DNA of 64,000 nucleotides, taken from positions 16,233,789-16,297,788 of the forward strand of contig NC_087062.1 in assembly GCF_963678635.1 (NCBI RefSeq), read 5' to 3'. The position numbers and the translations under genes are program-made. The notes under the pieces were generated by a model, which ran no database searches, was not told the origin of the DNA, and saw only the letters and a list, made by a program, of their open reading frames with translations. Shown piece after piece: positions 45,795 to 53,453 of the stretch. Origin of the DNA: Symsagittifera roscoffensis. Taxonomy: Eukaryota > Xenacoelomorpha > Acoela > Convolutidae. Each line of letters starts with the position of its first letter. Position 1 is the stretch's first letter.

Positions 45795-47879
45795 TTAAGG
45801 CAGTTCAGCCTTAAGTGGCCTCAGGTTCTCCATTTCTATCATGCATTTCGGGGCCGATATGATCACATCATATTTTCCTTCCGAAAGTAAGGCTACCATT
45901 GCATACACAAATTTCAGTCCATCCGGGAGATGTGCATATCCCGGAGACAACGCAAATACTACTCTCAACGCCACTTTATTGAATGACCCTTCCTTCGTCG
46001 CATCCACCACTTCACCCATCGACTCCAGGATGTCTTTTATAGCTGGCCATACTGCGTTTTCTGCTGTTGCAGGATCTCTGAGCCTGCTCAGAAAACCTCT
46101 ACTGTGTAGATGGTCATTGATGCCAGCAAACACAATCGTTATCGGGTTCATTTCTGTCTGCCTTTGTACCCCTATAGCCAATGACACTGATTGCAATAGG
46201 TCTAGGTCAACTGCGGCCAGCATTATGACGTCCGGCCAAAACAAAGACTTGGAGGTGTACACGAACTCAGAATCCGCTACTACCATGATTTTGGCCTTCC
46301 TCATCTCTGCTTTGTCATAGGCGGCGAAGATGGTCTCATCTTTCTTTATCGCTGTCAATCCGCCATATCTCTGGGCATCACCATCTTGGTTCACTAGTTT
46401 TGGGTACACTCTCTCCTTCACATGACCAGGTGGTGTCGTCAGTTGCCTAAATATCTTCACGTGTTGTCCAATCGGCGCTCTCGCCGTCAGGAATCTTCCT
46501 GGTCTTTCTTCACGATTCCTCTCATCATGGTTCAATCTCACATCTTGCAACGGTCTTGCATTCACAGGTCCCATTGTGTTGTTGGAGGGCAGTCCCTCCA
46601 AATCGGCAAATCTCAAGGCCGTCTTGGAGCTGAAATTTATGCTAGCGGCTATCAACCAGTCTACGCCGGTTATTGAGTATAATCTGCTGACAGATAGCGT
46701 CGCTCCATTCAGCATCCTCCTTGCATCTTCAATGAAGCTTACTCTCTGTAGGTCCAGCTTCATCAGTTCGTCTTTGTATATATGCCAGGGAGACGGTATG
46801 GATCGAGACCACAACAACGAACCTCTGCTCGGTCTCTCCTCTCGGCTGGTACTCGTCGTCTCCGATCTAGTGTCCGATCTAGATGTGCCTGCTACTTCTT
46901 CGATTGGTTGGTTGACAGGTCCTATCCTTCTCCTAGGATGAATTGTCCTCCTCATCGGTGCTTCTCCCAACCGATCCTGCACGTCTGTTCTTCGACCTGG
47001 TTCACTGGAGCTTTGTTGCCGGTAATTTGTGACGGCTGGGACCGTACCAAAGCGTGTCTCCAGGCTAGGACGCACAAAGGTGGTAATCACCGCATCACTC
47101 ACCGTTCCCTCTTCCTTCAGCACTCCTGTGTCAAAGAGTTCTGCCTCCAGCTCCTCCAACCGTTCTTGGAAGACTCGATTCAACCAAGCTTGTCCTTCGA
47201 TACTGTCGAAGTGGATGCCATCCGTGGTCAGTCTGGCCTGATCCATGGCTCTCAACTCATGCTCAATGTCCATGAGGATCATCCTTCCGGCATTTCGATT
47301 TGCTAGGTTCCTCAAGATGTTGTTCCATCTCATGACTCCCTCGTTGTGCCTCCTTCCTGATGCTGTCAGGCTTCTCGTATTCATTGGCACAGTGCAAACG
47401 GTCAGTACCGCGCAACTGAACTTTTGCCAGAGGGTAGTGAACAAACACACCATCATTGACTCCCACAGTGCTTCCTGCTCGTCTGATCCTCTGGAGATAT
47501 CATTCGTCCCAACTAAGATCATCACATTGGGAATCTTCCCTGGATTCATCAGTTCCACCATCCGATATAATTGGGCAATCGTCGCGCCTCCAAAGGCCAT
47601 CACCGTGGTGACCCACGAGGTCCTCAAATTCGATAGCACTCTGACTAAACTGTCTCCCAATATCAGGTGAGATGTCCCGAGTGGTGGTTGCTGCAGGTTC
47701 ACAGCCGGGCTCCAGGTAGCTCGATTGAAGCAGGCCCTCGGATCTGTCTCCGGAACTCCCGTGAAATTATACTTCAATTGATTATTCTTCTGCACGTCTA
47801 TTACACGAGACACTTTCTTCGCTGGCATCTTTCGTACTTTCCTTTCTGGGATTCTCGAGCTCCCCATGAGTGGTGTCAC
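45795..47879 (-). CDS. Accessory ORF5: SGNH hydrolase with a second degenerate SGNH-like domain
   Basis: Open for 694 codons from a GTG at 47879; the first ATG is at 47867, 17 nt after the previous stop, and is the likely start. Counting from the GTG, the first domain (about 70-240) has all SGNH blocks: GDSL 75-78 with nucleophile S77, G98, GTND 124-127, and DGIHFD with D220 and H223. Such enzymes hydrolyse esters or acetyl groups; the substrate is unknown. The linker (about 260-360) is basic and Ser/Arg-rich. A second region (about 525-670) repeats the pattern in weak form (VVADSEF at 533-539, GIND at 586-589) and probably is an inactive copy. Esterase domains are known in ORF1 of some CR1 LINEs; in a Gypsy element this is unusual as far as I know. 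Confidence 0.85.
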   Translation of the reverse strand: MTPLMGSSRIPERKVRKMPAKKVSRVIDVQKNNQLKYNFTGVPETDPRACFNRATWSPAVNLQQPPLGTSHLILGDSLVRVLSNLRTSWVTTVMAFGGATIAQLYRMVELMNPGKIPNVMILVGTNDISRGSDEQEALWESMMVCLFTTLWQKFSCAVLTVCTVPMNTRSLTASGRRHNEGVMRWNNILRNLANRNAGRMILMDIEHELRAMDQARLTTDGIHFDSIEGQAWLNRVFQERLEELEAELFDTGVLKEEGTVSDAVITTFVRPSLETRFGTVPAVTNYRQQSSSEPGRRTDVQDRLGEAPMRRTIHPRRRIGPVNQPIEEVAGTSRSDTRSETTSTSREERPSRGSLLWSRSIPSPWHIYKDELMKLDLQRVSFIEDARRMLNGATLSVSRLYSITGVDWLIAASINFSSKTALRFADLEGLPSNNTMGPVNARPLQDVRLNHDERNREERPGRFLTARAPIGQHVKIFRQLTTPPGHVKERVYPKLVNQDGDAQRYGGLTAIKKDETIFAAYDKAEMRKAKIMVVADSEFVYTSKSLFWPDVIMLAAVDLDLLQSVSLAIGVQRQTEMNPITIVFAGINDHLHSRGFLSRLRDPATAENAVWPAIKDILESMGEVVDATKEGSFNKVALRVVFALSPGYAHLPDGLKFVYAMVALLSEGKYDVIISAPKCMIEMENLRPLKAELP

Positions 47880-47884
47880 GTTAC

Positions 47885-48121
47885 TTATCCTTGTCTGATC
47901 ACGGTCTGGGAGAGTGTTACTCTGCCCGTATCGTCAATCGTTCCATAGGGTGCAGTCACCCCGGAACCTGGCGCATTCTTGTTAGCGACCAGTCGTCCAG
48001 CTGTCTCTATCAGTTTCCTCACTGTCTGTTCTACGACGGGGCCACCCAAGGTGTCAATAGGATCCGGGATCGTTACTCGATTTGTCTCTACTAGATGTCG
48101 TGTCTCCGTTGTTTGACTCAT
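47885..48121 (-). CDS. Accessory ORF4: 78-aa protein
   Basis: Small ORF with ATG at 48121, three bases after the stop of ORF3 and in the same frame. Thr/Val-rich, no domain recognised. It might be the C-terminus of ORF3 made by readthrough (TGA, one Glu codon, then ATG) rather than a separate product. The next ORF starts 17 nt after its TAA. Confidence 0.6.
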   Translation of the reverse strand: MSQTTETRHLVETNRVTIPDPIDTLGGPVVEQTVRKLIETAGRLVANKNAPGSGVTAPYGTIDDTGRVTLSQTVIRQG

Positions 48122-48124
48122 TTC

Positions 48125-48880
48125 TCAAGGTGTCAAGAGCTCCATCGGGGACTGTCCACGAGTAATATCCCTTGCAGGTATCACTTTCTCCATGGCCGTT
48201 GTCAACGCCACCTGCTCCGATTGCTCTTTGTATTCCTGCCTTAAGCGTTCGATCTCTTGACCCTGCTTTTTGTTGCAGTCTTCAAACAACTTTCTCCACA
48301 TGTCCCGGTCTTCCTCCATCGCCAGCATGGTCTTCGTCATATCGTCTAACTCCTTCTTCGTACTTCTCAGTTGATCGTTCATCTCGTCCAGATCTTGTAT
48401 GGTTTGGTTCGTCTGAACCTTCTGCGTTACTTTCGCCCTTTTTGGTGGCACAGCTGCTCTCAGTGGTGAACCAGACGAGGTCGCCTCGCTGTTCATCTCC
48501 CGATGCATTCTCGTCAGCCCAGGTTTAGGCTTAGAGGGCATTGGCATCTCACCTGGTTGGTAAGTCCTAGAACTTCCCAACCCAGGCTCATTCGCCAAGT
48601 CACTCCCTGAGAGAGCCCCGTTTCTCCACCTCATCACTCTCATGTTCGGGCGGTCTAGTACTCCTCTTTCTCCATATGCTGCCATCAACAGGACTTCCGT
48701 GGGGCGGTCCCCACGGTTGTTGTGCCCCAAGATGTTGATCAGGGCGCTCAGCAACATGACCACCTCTGGGTCCTCCAGAGTGAAGTCTCGTTCGATCAGC
48801 CGACGATAGATCGCATCTACCATCGGTCCTACATATGCCTCTGCCAGGTCCATCAATTCATCCAGGTTGAAGTTGTCCAT
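48125..48880 (-). CDS. Accessory ORF3: 251-aa coiled-coil protein
   Basis: ATG at 48880 after a long non-coding stretch. The N-terminal 75 residues are helical (two or three helices). Residues about 90-157 are Ser/Pro/Lys-rich and probably disordered. Residues about 158-228 have heptad-like charged and hydrophobic spacing and very likely form a coiled coil (TIQDLDEMNDQL and onward). No known family. A coiled coil plus small helical domain is compatible with a structural or RNA-binding role; that is inference. It opens the tightly packed accessory ORF block. Confidence 0.75.
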   Translation of the reverse strand: MDNFNLDELMDLAEAYVGPMVDAIYRRLIERDFTLEDPEVVMLLSALINILGHNNRGDRPTEVLLMAAYGERGVLDRPNMRVMRWRNGALSGSDLANEPGLGSSRTYQPGEMPMPSKPKPGLTRMHREMNSEATSSGSPLRAAVPPKRAKVTQKVQTNQTIQDLDEMNDQLRSTKKELDDMTKTMLAMEEDRDMWRKLFEDCNKKQGQEIERLRQEYKEQSEQVALTTAMEKVIPARDITRGQSPMELLTP

Positions 48881-49270
48881 TCTATTCTTTTCAAGTTTGA
48901 TTCGATTCTTTGACTCAAGTGAGTAATTTAAATGATCAATCAGGATCTAGAAAAGAAATCACGAATGTCACACTTGTCAGTTTCACCTTAATATATATCG
49001 TTAAAATTTGCTTAAAACAGTTCAGATAAAAAGATATTTATCCTAAAATTTATTAAGATCAATTGGTTTCTAAAATTTTGGAATTCGACCTAAGATTGGA
49101 CAGTCCAAACTTTGGATCTATTCCCAAGATCGTCATTTAGTTGTTCATGGTCACTAACGCCTACTTACCCATGATCTTAATAACCTAACACATAACATAA
49201 CATAACATAACACACATATCACATATTACCTGCAACTTGGTCTTTGGCCTAAAACCCTCTCGCACATCAC
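48881..49270. other. Non-coding gap with (CATAA)n tract
   Basis: AT-rich stretch ahead of ORF3. 49186-49212 consists of repeated cataa units. It could hold a splice acceptor or internal promoter for the accessory ORFs, but I see no clear signal. Confidence 0.5.
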
Positions 49271-49561
49271 TCAGCCTATACTTAAGTAATATTTCTTATG
49301 TAGATACACTTGTATGTTCGTATCAGAGAATATCACGTGTACAAGCGCGTACAATTCCCGAGGATGCAGTCTTCCTCTATTTGGATCGTACACTGGAAGC
49401 GAGAGCTCCTTCACGTCCATTTCCACAAGGAAGTCCCTCAGCCTCGTCAAAGACAAGACTAGGTTTTCTGGGTCCACGTGCTGCTTCTCCGTCGCCCTCG
49501 TTACCAAGAAGCACAAGTACTTTCCCGGTATCTGCGACACCGCCGGAGGTAAGGCTGTTAC
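49271..49561 (-). pseudogene. C-terminal fragment resembling a TARG1-type macro domain
   Basis: A frame of about 96 codons, open from 49561 to the stop at 49271. It matches the second half of a macro domain of the OARD1/TARG1 kind in pattern: a strand (KYLCFLVTR), a helix with LSLTRLRDFL, a strand ending in Pro (KELSLPVYD), a helix (ELYALVHVIF) and a final strand (NIQVYLHKKY). The family loop with Gly-Cys-Gly-Leu, which binds ADP-ribose, is replaced by PVYDPNRGRLHP, so activity is doubtful. The N-terminal half is missing: the sequence upstream is the 510-bp duplicated segment. Identification is by pattern, not by search. Confidence 0.5.
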
Positions 49562-50071
49562 GCTGTTATCATCACATTATATATGATGTTGAGGTCACGC
49601 AGATTACAGTCTGCATTCAGTTCCCTCTGTACGTCTTGTGTCGCCCGTAATATTGAGTCAGCGTTGGGACTAGGACACCATGATGGTCTCATCAATTCCC
49701 ACACTGCCATCAAGCTCGTTCTCAGTAATTCATCTGAGAATCCCAACCCAAACTCCACTCTCTTATCGGATTTTGGTACTGAAGGTGCAGTCACCTCTTC
49801 TTCCAAGACCAGTCCCAATTTGGCCTGTGAATTGTTGACGCTTTTAATCGTTACAATTCTGGACGTCCAGAATCTTAGTAACACCGCCTGCTCATAATCA
49901 AAGAAGCAATCACGTATGTCTTCACTCAGGAAAGGATTGTACGCTATCCCTAAGATCCCAGATACATAGCTATATGACTTCTTCTTGATCGTTCCACAGT
50001 ATTCACTGGATTTCGGCAATGCTCCCATAGATTCTTTAGTGAGTCTCAACTCCTTGTTGGAGAATCTCCTG
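49562..50071 (-). repeat. 510-bp internal duplication of part of ORF6
   Basis: Matches 41583-42091 in the same orientation with roughly 96% identity by eye, from gctgttatcatcacatta to gagaatctcctg. It encodes a 163-aa piece (49558-50049) equal to ORF6 residues about 1237-1400. It also supplies the last codons of the integrase ORF, which therefore ends in foreign residues. Template switching during reverse transcription is a likely origin. Confidence 0.92.
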
Positions 50072-53000
50072 TTTCTCTTGCTATTCTTAATTTTTTTATT
50101 ATCAAGTTTTCAGTGTGGGTAAGTCCTACCCCCACTCCCCGGACAAAAATATCCATCGGCGTCCCCGTCGATCGCATACCGGATATCAAGTCAAGGTTAG
50201 AAGCTGGAATGAGAAGTTGTCCTTCCTGGGCAGCCCAGGAAGGATCATCTCGTTCGGTCTTAATGTATTTCGCGCTTTCACGATCTACGTCTTGAATCGT
50301 AACGCTGGACTTTTTAGGGTCTGATGTCATTTCGTTCAGCCACTCTAAGACACGCAGATTCGTCAGGTCCTGTTCATTTGACTGCTGTTGCTCATCGTCG
50401 AATTCTACCTCGGGTTTCGACCAGTCTTCGACCCACTCATCGTTGTGATCATCGACTATGTCAATGTCTTGTGACACGGTTATTTCCTCTAAACCCACTA
50501 CTTCCTCCACTATTTTCTTTAGATCTAACCTATCCACTACAAAGTCGTCACCGTAAGGATTGTATTTCTTTCTTGGTCTCGTCCCGTCCTTCTGACGAGT
50601 CTGCATCGTGAACGGAAGGTCCGGTTCGAAGTTCTTGGGAACCTCTGTCTGTTCGGGATCCTGCCAATCTTCCTCTGCGTAGGGTAAGGTTTCATCGTCC
50701 GCTTCGATCTGTTCGTTTGGATCCAGGTCCAATGGTGTATCCGTACCTTCCTCTACGACTTCGTTTCCATCGTTCTTCTCCCTGGTGCCTTTTTCATTGA
50801 CCTCACAAGCAGGATCCATCATTAGACAATCCCCTTCATCCATGTCTGCAGGTATACACCAGTCTTCTGTCGATGGATTGTGTGGCTTGATGTTCTCGTA
50901 GTGGGCGGCTCGGCCAGTACTCAGTCTATAAAAGCGTCCCTCCTGGTGCACCTCCGTAATCATGAAGGGTCCCCTCCATTTCTTTAGAAGTTTCTTTGTC
51001 CCTTTCGGTGGTATAACGTTCTGAAATACCCATACATAGTCTCCTACCGAGTAAGCTTTTGCGCCAGCTGCTTTCTTGTCGAATCTTTTCCTTTGCCTTG
51101 CCTGTGCTTGCTGAGTATTTCGTCTGCACAGATCGTTCAACTCCTGTTGACGTCTGATCACATCCCTTACGTAAACCTGTGGAGATGTTTTCTTTCCCTC
51201 ATACTCTGGGTAGAAGAATGTCAAGGGTAAAGACTTCTCGTGTCCCGTCAGCATCATGTGTGGACTGACTCCAGTGGTGGAGTGTTGCGTGCTATTATAA
51301 GCTCCCATCACCTGTGGAAGGTATCTGTCCCAATCGGTCATGTACCTGGAACAATATACCCTCAGCATCGACACTAACGTCCTATTCTGTCTTTCCACTA
51401 GGCCATTCGTTTGAGGGTGGTATGTCGTGGAGTGAGCCTGAGCGACCTGTGAGCGTCTCATAAGCTCTTTCGTAAGCTCGCCTACGAAAGCCGTTCCATT
51501 ATCCGATTGAAACGTCATCGGACAACCATGTCTTGCTATCCACGTGTTGATCAGGTGGTCGCATGTCTCTTCCGCCGAGGCAGTTATGCAGGGCACGGCC
51601 TCTGCATACTTCGTGAAGTGATCTATCATGACCAAGACTTGGTTGTAACCGCTGTCTGTCATGCATATCTTCTGGTGATCTATCTGCACCACCTCGTTGA
51701 ATTCAGACGACTCAATCGATTGTAAAGGAAATCGTAATTTCCTTGGATCCTTGACCTGTTGGCATGACAGGCACGCTGTTACCCATTTCTCACATGCCTT
51801 TTTCATTCCAGGCCACTCAAAGCGCTTCAGGATCCTCTGATACACTTTGTCGATCCCTTGATGGCCCATCTGATCATGCGACCTGAACAATAGTTCTGTC
51901 TGATAGAGTTGCGGCAACACTATCGCGTTATATTTGTATAAAACCTTGTCTTCTTCTCTTCTCCTGCAAGCCACGATCCCGTCCTTGTTCAGATATAATC
52001 TCCCCTCCTTCTGCATGAAGTATTGTCTCAGGATCCTAAAGCTGTCTTCTTCTAGGTCACCTTTGTCAGGTGCACCGTTTTCTATCCACCTTTTTAGGTT
52101 GCTTGTCATGAGATCATTTCTCTGCGCCCTTAGAAGGTCCGAGAGCCTGTATCTCGCCTTCAAGTACGTCTTCATGTCTCTCATCTGACTATTCAGCTCG
52201 TTGGGCTGATGTGTGTCTTCTTCCATCTTAACGCACCAAATCTTCGCCAACGGTTGTGTTTCTTGCTGAAACGGCTGAAGATCAGTCCTGACTACCTCTT
52301 TCTGCGGCAACAGGCTTATCGAACGTTTCGATACCGCTATCGTTTCTAAGTCATCCGCTGCGTTGTCAAAGACTCTTCCGCTCGGTATAAGGTAGCGATC
52401 GCTGTCCGGATCCTGGTACACCTCTCTGTCCAGGTCTCTCGCCCGAGTTTCCACTAGTAGCGTGTGTATCGCCAGTTCTGACAGTTCTGATCCCGAGGTC
52501 GAATCCCTGTCTGAATAGGTGTTCATTCTTGAGCTTTCTGACTTATCATCCGTTGAAGGTGTTGTGCTGGAGACTGCACGCTCCTCCAGATCATGTCTGT
52601 ATTTCCTTCGCATCCATCTAAACTCCCCGGACAAAACCTGGTTCTCTAGGTCCTGTTTCTCATCAGGAGTTTTCTCGTCTATCTCGGACTCCCCGGACAA
52701 ATTCACTTGTCCCGGGTGTTGATCTTGTGATCGCTGGTTTTTCTCCTTATCCTTCTCCCCGGACAAATAGTCTTGCAGCAGATTTTGTTCTACAACTTCA
52801 CCCTCTTTATACCGGTCCACAAAGGTGACGGTTTTCTTTTGCTTGCCGCTCTCCTGTTCTTTCTGTCCGTATGAAGTACTGGTTAAAATCTCTTGGGGTA
52901 TTGAGGATACTAGTTGCTGAACTATTGTCCTACAATCCCTCTCGTTCTCTTCGTGCTGTCGTCTGGACGGCATGATCTTCACTTTCTCTCTGACTGTTAG

Positions 53001-53345
53001 CGATGCCACTGCTGCTGTCCACTCGGGGTCATCTCTGGTCACTTCTCTTTCTAATAATCCACCCAGCATCCGCATTACTTGTGGTGCGACTTGCACCGTT
53101 TTATCCAATACTGGGAGGCTGTTTATATTCATGCGAGAGAGTTCTTGCTGGACCAGATTCGAGCGCAGCAACAAATCCAAGGGGACCGGGTCCTCCTTGG
53201 ACAGGATCTTTATCTCGGCTGCTTTCTCTACAGGTAACTCAGGGTGCCCTGGAATTGGATGTCCAGACTTATCCAACCATCTCGTTAAGGGAAGCGCTTC
53301 ATAAGTTTCTTTGTCCAGAAACGAGAATCCCTCTTTTATTTCCGC
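50046..53345 (-). CDS. Integrase polyprotein of the giant element
   Basis: The frame is open from the TAG at 53346-53348 to 50046; numbering here is from the first start-like codon at 53276 (1076 aa). Residues 1-460 are an unusual N-terminal extension with three LSGE motifs exactly 22 residues apart (171, 193, 215). The integrase follows: HHCC module (H467, H472, C502, C505), catalytic D533, D592 and E628 (35 residues between the last two), then a GPY/F-like module (WRGPFMITEV) and a long acidic C-terminal region. No chromodomain. The C-terminus is cut by the 510-bp duplication, so its last few residues are not original. Same codon phase as pre-gag and pol. Confidence 0.88.
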   Translation of the reverse strand, partial: AEIKEGFSFLDKETYEALPLTRWLDKSGHPIPGHPELPVEKAAEIKILSKEDPVPLDLLLRSNLVQQELSRMNINSLPVLDKTVQVAPQVMRMLGGLLEREVTRDDPEWTAAVASLTVREKVKIMPSRRQHEENERDCRTIVQQLVSSIPQEILTSTSYGQKEQESGKQKKTVTFVDRYKEGEVVEQNLLQDYLSGEKDKEKNQRSQDQHPGQVNLSGESEIDEKTPDEKQDLENQVLSGEFRWMRRKYRHDLEERAVSSTTPSTDDKSESSRMNTYSDRDSTSGSELSELAIHTLLVETRARDLDREVYQDPDSDRYLIPSGRVFDNAADDLETIAVSKRSISLLPQKEVVRTDLQPFQQETQPLAKIWCVKMEEDTHQPNELNSQMRDMKTYLKARYRLSDLLRAQRNDLMTSNLKRWIENGAPDKGDLEEDSFRILRQYFMQKEGRLYLNKDGIVACRRREEDKVLYKYNAIVLPQLYQTELLFRSHDQMGHQGIDKVYQRILKRFEWPGMKKACEKWVTACLSCQQVKDPRKLRFPLQSIESSEFNEVVQIDHQKICMTDSGYNQVLVMIDHFTKYAEAVPCITASAEETCDHLINTWIARHGCPMTFQSDNGTAFVGELTKELMRRSQVAQAHSTTYHPQTNGLVERQNRTLVSMLRVYCSRYMTDWDRYLPQVMGAYNSTQHSTTGVSPHMMLTGHEKSLPLTFFYPEYEGKKTSPQVYVRDVIRRQQELNDLCRRNTQQAQARQRKRFDKKAAGAKAYSVGDYVWVFQNVIPPKGTKKLLKKWRGPFMITEVHQEGRFYRLSTGRAAHYENIKPHNPSTEDWCIPADMDEGDCLMMDPACEVNEKGTREKNDGNEVVEEGTDTPLDLDPNEQIEADDETLPYAEEDWQDPEQTEVPKNFEPDLPFTMQTRQKDGTRPRKKYNPYGDDFVVDRLDLKKIVEEVVGLEEITVSQDIDIVDDHNDEWVEDWSKPEVEFDDEQQQSNEQDLTNLRVLEWLNEMTSDPKKSSVTIQDVDRESAKYIKTERDDPSWAAQEGQLLIPASNLDLISGMRSTGTPMDIFVRGVGVGLTHTENLIIKKLRIARETGDSPTRS

Positions 53346-53453
53346 CTAATTGGCCTGCTTCTGCTCCAATCTTTCATAGAACTCAGTTTTCTTGCTGAGG
53401 CTGTCAGCATTCTGGTGTTTATCACGCATCCTATGTTCGATTATCATGTGCTA
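53346..53453 (-). other. Two in-frame UAG codons between RNase H and integrase
   Basis: Pol ends at TAG 53451-53453, directly after RLDG. The frame then continues through HMIIEHRMRDKHQNADSLSK, the usual end of a Gypsy RNase H, to a second TAG at 53346-53348, and on into the integrase frame. The first TAG sits inside a conserved segment and looks like a mutation of a sense codon. The second lies between domains. Both could be lesions or readthrough sites. Confidence 0.8.

Noticed and set aside
40138-48913. Many plus-strand ORFs of 60-174 aa
   Set aside because: Shadows of the long minus-strand ORFs of the giant element; Ser/Leu/His-rich composition typical of antisense frames.
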